From contig WION01000323.1 of the NCBI GenBank assembly GCA_015039365.1, forward strand, positions 1 through 58,432: DNA of 58,432 nucleotides, read 5' to 3'. The notes under the pieces were generated by a model that worked only from the letters and a program-made list of their open reading frames with translations, had not been told where the DNA came from and did no database searches. The DNA comes from Amanita rubescens (taxonomy: Eukaryota > Basidiomycota > Agaricomycetes > Agaricales > Amanitaceae). Below are positions 34,274 to 43,427 of the stretch, piece after piece. Made by a program: the position numbers and the translations under genes. Position 1 is the first letter of the stretch, and each line of letters starts with the position of its first letter.

Positions 34274-34845
34274 TCATGACCTCTCTCCCCGCAGTCTGCG
34301 AGCCAATGCCAAATCTTTCGGTTGGATCGTAACACGCTTGGCATGAATCGCAGCCAAGTTGGTGTCTTCAAACAGTGAGACCAAGTAAGCCTCCGCAGCT
34401 TCTTGGAGAGCCATGACAGCGGATGATTGGAAGCGCAGGTCAGTCTTTGAATAAAGTCAGTATATCACGGGTGTTTTCGTTTGTGTAGAGGAAACTAACC
34501 TTGAAGTCCTGTGCAATTTCACGTACGAGACGTTGGAAGGGAAGCTTGCGGATGAGCAACTCCGTTGATTTCTGATACCGTCTAATTTCACGAAGAGCGA
34601 CGGTTCCGGGCCTGAAGCGATGAGGCTTCTTTACACCACCGGCTGCGGCCTACACAAGTCAACACTCGTTACTTCATTGATTCGAATTGATGACTTACAG
34701 CTGTTTTGCGGGCTTGCGATTTTGCAGCGAGTTGTTTACGCGGTGCCTTACCTTGAGTCGGGTGATAAGAAAACAGAAGATTGCAGAAGAGAACTTGGGA
34801 CTTACCACCGGTGGATTTGCGAGCGGTTTGTTTTGTGCGAGCCAT
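34274..34845 (-). CDS. Histone H3, with an unusual N-terminal tail
   Basis: Four exons from 34845 to 34274 give [20 protein letters not shown], the fold helices ([60 protein letters not shown]) and the end [17 protein letters not shown], all standard. The tail between K18 and K27 is not: it reads [17 protein letters not shown], where the usual sequence is QLATKAARKTAAATGG. One residue is therefore added after K23 and the K27 equivalent is displaced. Introns are about 50 bp. It is divergent from H4 across a 248 bp promoter, the usual fungal H3-H4 arrangement. Confidence 0.95.
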
Positions 34846-35093
34846 TGGTTGTTTTAGTTGACGATGGTAAAGATGTTCGAGGCATGTGTTGGTGGCCTGT
34901 CCTATATATAGTGACGCAGAGCACGTCGCAGGACGCGTTCTCTGCACGTGACAAACGCGCTACCAATCAACAAAAGAATGTAGCACTGCCACATGCTAAC
35001 ATAATATATAGCTACTGCGTCATCAGAGCTTAAATCTCCACTTGCGAAACACAGTCGCTTCATCATCTACAACATCTCAACAAATATCACACA
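34846..35093. promoter_or_regulatory. Bidirectional H3-H4 promoter
   Basis: The 248 bp between start codons hold one TATA element per gene: TATATATAGG on the minus strand at 34901-34910, about 60 bp from the H3 ATG, and ATAATATATA at 35001-35010, about 85 bp before the H4 ATG. The shared arrangement fits co-expression in S phase. Confidence 0.7.
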
Positions 35094-35559
<466 letters not shown>

Positions 35560-35682
35560 ATAATTGTTTGGTCTTTCTGTTGTGTACTTTACTGTAATTT
35601 TAAATATTTATCTCCTTGCCCTCCTGCGCAATTACGTAATTGATGGTGTTTATGAATCGTCTTCTGATGCTTTACTCCTAAC

Positions 35683-36946
35683 ATGCTCGAGTCAGACAGA
35701 AACCTGCCAAACGAGACTTTGGTCCTTATCTTCAGCCATCTTTCGCAATGCGACCTCACAAAAGTCGCATTGGTATCGCACCGTTTCAACGCCATCACCG
35801 AACGTGTGTTATACTCGTCTATCGACATTGACGAGAACCCGATTGAATCTAGCCATGTGCCCAAGCGGACGCTCGGATGGTGCGATGCAATGAAACGAAA
35901 TCAGCTCTATGATGTACCGCGTAAACTATCTATTCGATGGGTAATGTATGGAAAGTCCAACAAGGCTTTGCCTCACTCGTGTTCAGCACTCAGTGACAAC
36001 ATACGCCGCCTCACGCTTCTGGACACACTCGAGCTCTTCATTGGTCATGACATCCATGACAGTGAAAAATATACAAGCCCTGCGCTGGAGCTCGTCACTC
36101 GCGACCTTCGCCTCCCGAATCTACGACATTGTTCGCTGGGTGCAGGCCCATACTGGACGAATTTCTTTTCATATTGTACACCAAAACCCAGCGATATGCA
36201 CGTATTCATCGCGTCTCATTCATTACGTTACCTCGCCTTTCTGCAAATCTCAGAATCAGTATTGGAACTTATACCTCATGACGCCCTTCCCGAGCTTTCT
36301 ATCTTTTACGGAACACCCAGCGGGGCATCGTTTATACTTCCAGGCCGACCAGTCCATCACCTTCTATTGATGGGCAGCGAAGATGACTTGAGCAGTGAAA
36401 ACCTCTCTCGCATGGCGCTCACTTCCGTCCCTCTCCGGATTCTAGACTTATCCGCCATGTACGTATCTCCAAGCGTCTTGCGCGACATAGCAACCCATTT
36501 TCCCACAATCGAAATCTTCAGAGTCGATCTCACCACACCAATCTGGGGTTGCTGCGTAAGTCGCCCCTATTTCTATTAATTTTGTTATCCTTTCCTGGGT
36601 GCCAGTGGATCACATTTGAAGAGGAATAAAATTCTCAACTCTCTGCTGAAATTTGATTCTTTTTTAGAACCTTCCCGAGGTATCATCCTATTTAGCCTTG
36701 TTCAAAAAGCTAAGTTGGTTCGACCCATCACCCACTGAGACGACCAAAAAACTGGGAATGGACGACCAACGCTCGCTCTGCTACGACTGGCATAGCATTT
36801 GTCCATCACTTCGACATGTCTTCTATGGCAACCCTGTTACTATGTGGCAGCGGAATGAGGATGGGCACTGGTTCACGTGCGAACCACCCACTCAAGGAAG
36901 TGCAGACGGTTTGTACCGGTACACTGACACCCCAATATTTTGGTGA
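35683..36946 (+). CDS. F-box protein paralogue, copy 2
   Basis: Starts MLESDRNLPNETLVLIFSHL at 35683. The F-box (residues about 5-50) continues LTKVALVSHRFNAITERVLY. The body shares TLGWCDAMKRNQLYDVPRKL, IRRLTLLDTLELFIG, NLRHCSLG, IPHDALPELSIFYGTPSGAS and LRILDLSAMYVSPSVLRDIA with the other copies. The intron starts GTAAGTCGCCCC near 36556. Exon 2, after a TTTTTTAG acceptor, encodes FKKLSWFDPSPTETTKK, CPSLRHVFYG and SADGLYRYTDTPIFW, with TGA ending at 36946. It appears intact and sits about 120 bp downstream of H4 in the same orientation. Likely an SCF substrate receptor; the leucine-rich body would bind the target. Confidence 0.85.
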
Positions 36947-37418
36947 ATTCGGTCTGTAGATTACATGTAGCAACAACGATGAGGAATGGCTTATTGAGCG
37001 ATAACTAGATACCTTGAGTGCTATGTGTTACATAAATCAATACTAGCGAGCATAGCAAAAAAAGATAATTATCATTCAAAGACCCACGGCACCCAGGATT
37101 CCCGCGTGGTCCCTGCTGACGACAGTCTAACAGACGGAATTTTGGCTCAGGGACTGGATAATTTGGCCTGAAATACAAGAACTCCAACTGCTTAGTAGAA
37201 ACATAAAAGTAATGCTTGCGTATGTTTTATTAATCTACGATGTTAAAATGGCAAACGTCGGTGGATGTCCTGAGTTGGTTCCTTTTGGGCCTTTATCAGC
37301 ACCTGACAAGTGATGTTTCGTAAAAGGATGACATGAGGGCTTGTGGATACCGAATGTACTATATATAGAGGTGACGGAGCCTCAAAAATCGGCCTGGGCT
37401 AAAATTGATGATGTCAGA
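36947..37418. other. Intergenic region with 5S fragment
   Basis: Contains the degenerate 5S fragment at 37081-37113 (listed separately). The rest is unremarkable, with AATAATTATC-like AT-rich stretches that also occur between F-box genes and 5S in copies 4 and 5. Confidence 0.4.
37081..37113 (-). pseudogene. 5S rRNA fragment (3' third)
   Basis: Reads CACCCAGGATTCCCGCGTGG preceded by GACCCACGG on the plus strand, the antisense of the 3' third of 5S, with C-to-G and similar changes in the terminal stem. Sequence beyond GGTCCC does not match. It stands downstream of F-box copy 2 where the other units have a full 5S gene. Confidence 0.85.
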
Positions 37419-37740
37419 TCACGCCTCGACTTGAAACGGATGATTGCCAAGTACACTACCATGCGTGCCACCCATGTCCAAAGCTAAATACTCGCGAGTA
37501 GGAGTCACCGTTAAGTCTCCCTCTTTCTCACGCATTTTCGAGAACCTGAACCCGTCGAAAACGGCGACATCAGCATAGTTATGCTGCAAGAGGGGAAAGT
37601 GTGAGTTGGATATCGGCAACCAGAAAGATTGGATACGAACTTGATCGCAGTGTACGGAACGATACGGGATGCCAATCATGTAACCCGCAGGAACCGTTGT
37701 CCCGTTTGAAGACGTAAAGTCTTTTAGTACTTTACGCCGT
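37419..37740 (-). pseudogene. Cytochrome P450 relic
   Basis: The minus strand encodes VRRKVLKDFTSSNGTTVPAG and YADVAVFDGFRFSKMREKEG, the beta-sheet and PERF-domain region of Agaricomycete P450s of the CYP512/CYP5150 kind. After TPTREYLA the reading frame changes. In the next frame FGHGWHAW followed by a stop stands where the haem loop FGHGRHACPG should be, so the haem-ligating Cys is Trp. Only the region from the K-helix end to the haem loop survives. It is abutted by F-box copy 3 on the other strand. Confidence 0.8.
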
Positions 37741-37800
37741 ACTGTGACTTCAAAGCAAAAGATGAATGTCACGATCCTCAAAAAGGACTTTGCTTCTAAC

Positions 37801-39098
37801 ATGCGCGAACCGGACAGAAACCTGCCAAACGAGACTTTGGGCTATATCTTCAGCCCTCTTTCGCAAGATGACCTCACAAAAGTCGCATTGGTATCGCACC
37901 GTTTCAACGCCATCGCTGAACGTGTATTATACTCATCTATCGACATTGCCGAGCATGTAACTAATGATAGAGATATCCCAAAGAGGACGCTCGGATGGTG
38001 CGATGCAATGAAACGAAATCAGCTCTATGATGTACCGCGTAAACTATCTATTCGGTGGCGAATCAAGGACATTGGAAAGTCCAAGGCTTTGAAGTTGTCT
38101 CACTCGTGCTCATTGGTCCGTGAAAACATACGCCGCCTCACGCTTCTGGATACACTCGAGCTTCTCATAGGTTGCATTGAACATACGACCCCTTTGGTGG
38201 AGCTCATCATTCGCGACCTTCACCTCCCGAACCTACGACACTGTTTGCTGGACGCAGACGGCTGGAAGGATCAATCAGAACCCAGCATACGCGCATTCAT
38301 CGCGTCTCATTCTGGATTACGCTACCTCGCCGTTCTGGGAATCTCAGAATCAGCGTTGGAACCTGTACCTCATGACGCCGTTCCCGAGCTGTCCATCTTT
38401 CACGGAACACACAGCAGAGCAGCGTTTATTCTTCCAGGCCGACCAGTCCATCACCTCCTGTTGACGGGTATGGAGTGTGTCTTGAGCAGTGAAAGCCTCT
38501 CTCGCATGGCGCTCACTTCCGTTCCTCTTCGGATTCTAGATTTATCCGCCACGCGTATGCCTGGAAGCATCCTGCGCCGCATAGCAACACATCTTCCCAC
38601 AATCGAAATCCTCAGATTCAAGTTCTTCCCAGACTGGCTTGACGTAAGTCGCCCCTATTTCCATTTATTCTGCTATCGTGGATCACCCTTGGAAAAGAGA
38701 AAGAGGAATAAAAAATCTCAAATTTTTGCTGAAATTCGATTCGTTCTTAGGGGGCCTTACCCTGTTTAGACTTCTTCAAGAAGCTAAACTGGTTCGACCT
38801 ATCACCCACGGAGATGAACGATCTGGAAATGGACAACCAGCTCGAGCTCTGCTACGGCTGGCATTTTGAGTGCCCGTCACTGCGACATATCTTCTTCCCA
38901 TTCGAGGATCGTGATTACGATGCTGAGCCTTATATGTGGGAGTGGAATGAGGACACCGAGGACTGGTCCACGTGCGAACCACCCACTCGAGAAAGTGCGG
39001 ATGGCTTATACCGGTACAAGCTCTGGTCGACTGCGCAGAGCAGACGGGATAATGCACTTTTAGCGTACTATCGCGACATTCCAAATTCCGAGGGTTAG
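37801..39098 (+). CDS. F-box protein paralogue, copy 3, with 5S-derived C-terminus
   Basis: The start homologous to the other copies is ATG 37801 (MREPDRNLPNETLGYIFSPL); an in-frame ATG at 37744 lies in P450-derived sequence. The F-box (LTKVALVSHRFNAIAERVLY) and the body (TLGWCDAMKRNQLYDVPRKL, IRRLTLLDTLELLIG, LRILDLSATRMPGSILRRIA) follow. The intron begins GTAAGTCGCCCC at about 38644. Exon 2 encodes FFKKLNWFDLSPTEMNDLEM, CPSLRHIFFPFEDRDYD, SADGLYRYK and then an extra tail LWSTAQSRRDNALLAYYRDI. That tail is encoded by bases 39019-39090, which match antisense 5S rRNA. The other copies stop before this point. Confidence 0.85.
39019..39090 (-). repeat. 5S rRNA-derived segment inside F-box coding exon
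   Basis: Plus strand AGCTCTGGTCGACTGCGCAG then AGCAGACGGGATAATGCACTTTTAGCGTAC aligns with antisense 5S (ACTCTGGTTGACTGCGCAGA, CGGACGGGATGCGGTGCTTTCAGAG). It covers the 5' half of 5S, decayed. The 3' half of this 5S copy is missing. Confidence 0.8.
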
Positions 39099-39189
39099 AG
39101 AAGCATGCACAATTATCCCTTCAAGTTACGAGTCATTCTATCGGATACTCTTCGTGCACCAATGTTAAAATAGCGTGTGACACGTTGAT

Positions 39190-39357
39190 TACGGGCGATG
39201 CAAGTAATTTCCTCTCTGTCCTAATTGCGCTCTGAATCTACTGAGGTAATAATGTGTTTGGTCATCTCCAAACCTTCATCTCCTTGCGACCTTTAATACT
39301 TTGCTCCTAACATGCTCGAGCCGGACAGAAAAACCTGCCAAACGAGACTTTGGTCAG
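39190..39357 (+). pseudogene. F-box gene 5' fragment
   Basis: The promoter-like sequence and first 14 codons of an F-box unit: GCTCCTAACATGCTCGAGCC, then GGACAGAAAAACCTGCCAAA and CGAGACTTTGGTC. One extra A (AGAAAAACC for AGAAACC) breaks the frame, and homology stops after TTTGGTC at about 39352. The flank before it (TGAGGTAATAATGTG, GGTCATCTCCAAACCTTCAT) matches the flank of copy 4 at 39750-39800. Confidence 0.85.
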
Positions 39358-39359
39358 AA

Positions 39360-39760
39360 CGGGAGGCTTCGCCTGGACCTTGGAAGGTGAATTTGCAGAC
39401 GTCGATCGTATCGGTTTGCTGGTTGTCGAAGAAGTGGTCGTGGTCTGTGTTGCTGAGGAGGACCGCTCGCTGAGGAATGGACGAGAAAAGGACAAAACTT
39501 GACTCGCAGAGGACCAAACAAAACCCGCATGAGCCACCGTGCGGGAGATTAGATAATCAATGTGCATTTCACAAACCTTCCAGATTTGCCTTGAATGGGT
39601 GAGGCCACTTGGGTACCGATCTTGACGACTTTGAGCCTTTGACGCGCTTTGACTTGGCGTTGAACGAGTCTGGCAGTATGAACTGGACGTGACAGGTCAC
39701 GGTCACATCTTCCTCCCAAACCCTTCTGATTGCGTTCTGAATGAACTTGCCGAGGTAACA
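39360..39760 (-). other. Unassigned sequence between F-box fragment and copy 4
   Basis: Not part of the F-box unit. On the minus strand it reads IQNAIRRVWEEDVTVTCHVQ, FILPDSFNAKSKRVKGSK and, past a possible intron, IDYLISRTVAHAGFVWSSAS and a Ser/Thr-rich run. It may be a relic exon pair of an unrelated gene. I do not recognise it. Confidence 0.25.
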
Positions 39761-39833
39761 TAAGTGGTCAGCCTTGTGTCATCTCACCTCTTCATCTCTT
39801 TGTACCCCGACACTCTGATACTTTGTTCCCAAC

Positions 39834-41059
39834 ATGTTCGAGCCTGGCAGAAACATGCCAAACGAGACTTTGGTCTATATCTTCAGCCATCTTTCGCAAC
39901 ATGACCTCACAGATGTCGCATTGGTATCGCATCATTTCAACGCCATCGCTGAACGTGTATTATACTCGTCAACCGAGATTGACGAGGAAGTGACTGAAGA
40001 TAGCAAAGTTCCCCAGCTGACGCTCAGATGGTGCGATGCAATGAAACGAAACCAGCTCTATGACATACCGCGTAAACTATCTATTCGATGGCGAATCTTT
40101 GGAAAGTCCAAGACTTTGCCTCACTCGTGCTCATTGCTCAGTGACAACATACGCCGCCTCACGCTTCTGGACACACTCGTGCTCTCCATGGGTCATTCCA
40201 GTGAAAAAGATGCAACCCCTGCGCTGGAGCTTGTCATTCGCGACCTTCGCCTCCCGAATCTACGACATTGTTTGCTGGGTGCAGGCGACCCAGACTGGGA
40301 GAATTTCTTGTTATATTGTACACCAAAACCCAGCGACATGCACGTATTCATCTCGTCTCATTCTGGATTACGTTACCTCGCCTTTCTGCAAATGTCAGAA
40401 TCAGTATTGGAGCTTATACCTCATGACGCCCTTCCCGAGCTATCCATTTTTTACGGAACACCCAGCGGGGCAGCATTTATTCTTCCAGGCCGACCAGTCC
40501 ATCACCTCCTGTTGACAGGCAGGGAACGTGACTTGAGCAGTGAAAGTCTTTCTCGCATGGCGCTCACTTCTGTCCCTCTCCGGATTCTAGACTTATCCGC
40601 CATGTATGTATCTCCAAGCTTCTTGCGCGACATAGCCACCCATCTGCCTACGATCGAAATCCTCAGAGCCATTGCCCCGCTAGACCAGACTGGTTCTATC
40701 GTAAGTCGCCCCTATTTCCATTTATTCTGCTATGGTGGTTTGAATCAAAATTCTTAACTTCTTGCTGAAATTTGGTTCTTTCTTAGGGAGATTTTTCCTG
40801 TTTAGCTTTGTTCAACAAGCTAAACTGGCTCGACCTATCACCCACATTGGAATACGATCTGGAAATGGACGACGAACGCTCGCTCTGCTACGAGTGGCAT
40901 AACGTTTGCCCATCACTGCGACATATCTGCTTCCCATTCAATGATTATGACCCCGCTATGTGGGTGTGGAATGAGGACGGATACTGGTTCCCGTGCGGCC
41001 CACCCACTAAAGGAAGTGCGGGCGGCTTATACCGGTACACCACAAGATTTTTCAGATAG
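39834..41059 (+). CDS. F-box protein paralogue, copy 4 (intact)
   Basis: Exons 39834-40700 and 40787-41059 join in phase 0 to 379 residues. The F-box is MPNETLVYIFSHLSQHDLTD then VALVSHHFNAIAERVLY. The body holds QLTLRWCDAMKRNQLYDIPR, IRRLTLLDTLVLSMG, DLRLPNLRHCLLG, SGLRYLAFLQMSESVLELIP and LRILDLSAMYVSPSFLRDIA. Exon 2 encodes GDFSCLALFNKLNWLDLSPT, MDDERSLCYEWHNVCPSLRH and SAGGLYRYTTRFFR. This is the best reference copy for the unit because it has no lesions and is followed by an intact convergent 5S gene 120 bp downstream. Confidence 0.88.
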
Positions 41060-41099
41060 TTGAAGCAGAATAGATTCAGTCTGTAGATTACATGTAGCA

Positions 41100-41590
41100 A
41101 TAACAATGAAAATTGACTGTTAGCGATAACTAAGTGTCTTGAGTCCTATGCAAGCAGAGCAAATAATAATAATTTGGCAAAAACCACAGCACCCAGGATT
41201 CCCGCGTGGTCCCCCACCGTGGTACTAACTGGGCGGCACTCTGGTTGACTGCGCAGATCGGACGGGATGCGGTGCTTTCAGAGTCCTATGGCCGTGGATG
41301 GTAAATCGTACTCTAAATTTCTTATATACCCATTTTCGAGGTAGCAACATATCATATAATTAGCTCTATCAGAGAGTCTTCGTGCGTGTGCCAACGTTAA
41401 AATTGCGTGTGTCCAGATATACAATATTAATGATTACAGGTGATGCAACAAGGATCCGGGACTATATCAGGTCCGCAATACATGTAGAAAAACCACTGTA
41501 GAAAAAAAAACATCATGATAATGGGATACGAATGCATACAGGTAATAGTAACCGCGAAGCCACACTTTGCATAGGGTATTAACAACGAAT
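41100..41590. repeat. Downstream flank of F-box unit 4 (direct repeat with 42950-43375)
   Basis: The 3' flank including the 5S gene is repeated after copy 5. Shared blocks include CAACATATCATATAATTAGC, GTGTGTCCAGATA, GATGCAACAAGGATCCGGGA and CAGGTCCGCAATACA. Small indels distinguish them. The second copy lies at 42950-43375. Confidence 0.85.
41182..41299 (-). rRNA. 5S ribosomal RNA, copy 2
   Basis: Full 118 nt fungal 5S on the minus strand, starting at 41299 (ATCCACGGCCATAGGACTCT). Identical to copy 3 over its whole length. Upstream (41300-41350) the minus strand holds TATATAAG and AAATTTAGAGTAC, kept in all three full copies, a plausible external promoter element for polymerase III. Confidence 0.96.
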
Positions 41591-41731
41591 CCAAAAAGGT
41601 TGATAAGGATATATATGAGTGTCGTCGTGCATCACGTCAAAAAAGACACAAATTTATTGGTCTGACTACGGGAGACTAGATTGTAGTGTGTATTATGTAA
41701 GAATATAACCTGTACTCCTAACAATAGTAAC

Positions 41732-42921
41732 ATGCTCGAGCCAGAAAGCCTGCCAAACGAGATCTTGGTCCATACCTTCAGCCGTCTTTCGCAAGGTAGC
41801 CTCACAAAAGCCGCATTGGTATCGCACCGTTTCAACGCCATCGCTGAACGTGTATTATACTCGTCTATCGGCATTGACGAGCAGGTGGTTGGGGATAGCA
41901 ATCCCGAGCGGACCCTCGGATGGTGCGATGCAATGAAACGAAATCAGCTCTACGACGTACCGCGTAAACTATCTATTCGATGGCGAACTTACCAAGCCGA
42001 AATTGAATGGTCCAAGACTTTGTCTCACTCGTGCTCATTGGTCAATGACAACATACGCCGCCTCACACTTCTGGACACACTCGAGCTTTCCATGGGTTCT
42101 TGTGATTCAACACCTGTCACGGTGAACCTCCTCGTTCGCGACCTTCGCCTCCCGAACCTGCGCCATTGTTTGCTGAGCCCAAGCATTTGATTATATACCA
42201 ACATTCAGCACCATGTGCGGATTCATCGCGTCTCATTCTGGATTACGTTACCTCGCCCTTCTGCAAAACTCAGAATCGGTATTAGAACATATACCTCATG
42301 ACGCCCTTCCCGAGCTATCCGTCTTTTACGGAACACCCAGCGGAGCAGCATTTATTCTTCCAGGCCGACCAGTCCATCACCTCATGTTGACAGGAATGCA
42401 ACGTGACTTGAGCAGTGAAAACCTCTCTCGCATAGTACTCACTTCCGTCCCTCTCCGGATTCTAGACTTATCTGCCATGTACGTATCTCCAAGCATCCTG
42501 CGCCACATAGCAACCCATCTTCTCACAATCGAAATCCTCAAAATCAAAAGCACTGCTTGCATGGTAAGTCACCCCTATTTACATTTATGGTGGATTAACG
42601 TGAGAGGCGTTTTGCTGAAATTCAATTCTTTCTTAGCAGGACCTTCTTTCGCTATCATCTCATTTAGCCCCATTCAAAAAGCTAAATTGGTTCGACCTAG
42701 CATCGTCGAGAGAGAGGAAAGGGGCGAAAATGGACGTCCAGCGCTCGCTATGTTGCGACTGGCATAGCGTTTGCCCATCACTGCGACATATCTTCCTCCC
42801 ATTCGTGGATTATGACGATATGGAGCCCATTATGTGGGAGTGGTATGATGACAGGGGCTGGTTGCCGAGCGAGCGGCCCACTGAAGAAAGTGCGGACGGC
42901 TTGTACCGGTACACCCCCTAA
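41732..42921 (+). CDS. F-box protein paralogue, copy 5 (frame break in exon 1)
   Basis: Starts MLEPESLPNEILVHTFSRLS at 41732, continuing LTKAALVSHRFNAIAERVLY and TLGWCDAMKRNQLYDVPRKL. After NLRHCLLSPS the frame ends at 42190. One base later the frame FDYIPTFSTMCGFIASHSGL continues to LRILDLSAMYVSPSILRHIA. So there is one extra base, or a small indel, near 42181-42195, in a stretch that also differs in length between copies. The intron begins GTAAGTCACCCC at about 42563. Exon 2 (DLLSLSSHLAPFKKLNWFDL, CPSLRHIFLPFVDYDD, SADGLYRYTP) is open to the stop at 42921. Either a young pseudogene or an error. Confidence 0.8.
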
Positions 42922-43001
42922 TATTTGAGCGGAAGCGGTCTGTAGATTACATGTAGTAACCGATATCTTGAGTAGAGCGAATAATAATTTAATTGGCAAA
43001 A

Positions 43002-43119
43002 AACCACAGCACCCAGGATTCCCGCGTGGTCCCCCACCGTGGTACTAACTGGGCGGCACTCTGGTTGACTGCGCAGATCGGACGGGATGCGGTGCTTTCA
43101 GAGTCCTATGGCCGTGGAT
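43002..43119 (-). rRNA. 5S ribosomal RNA, copy 3
   Basis: Full-length 118 nt 5S on the minus strand, identical to the copy at 41182-41299, again convergent with an F-box gene (copy 5) and about 80 bp from its stop. Confidence 0.96.
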
Positions 43120-43427
43120 GGTAACTCACATTCTAAATTTCTTATATACCCATCTTCGAGGCAGCAACATATCATATAATTAGCTCTATCAGTGACTCTT
43201 CGTTAAAATAGCGTGTGTCCAGATAATACATTGATTACAGGCGATGCAACAAGGATCCGGGACTACCAGGTCCGCAATACACGTCCAAAAACCATTGTAG
43301 ATATAAGATGGAATACGAATGCAGGTAATAGTTAAACCGCGAAGTCACACGGTAAGGTATGCATAGGGTATCAACGGAAGGTGGTAAATAATAAACGAAG
43401 CCAAGAAAAAGAAGAAAAAAAGATTAC

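Noticed and set aside
39360..39760. Possible ribosomal or transposon gene
   Set aside because: The translated pieces are open but match no family securely; kept only as unassigned sequence.
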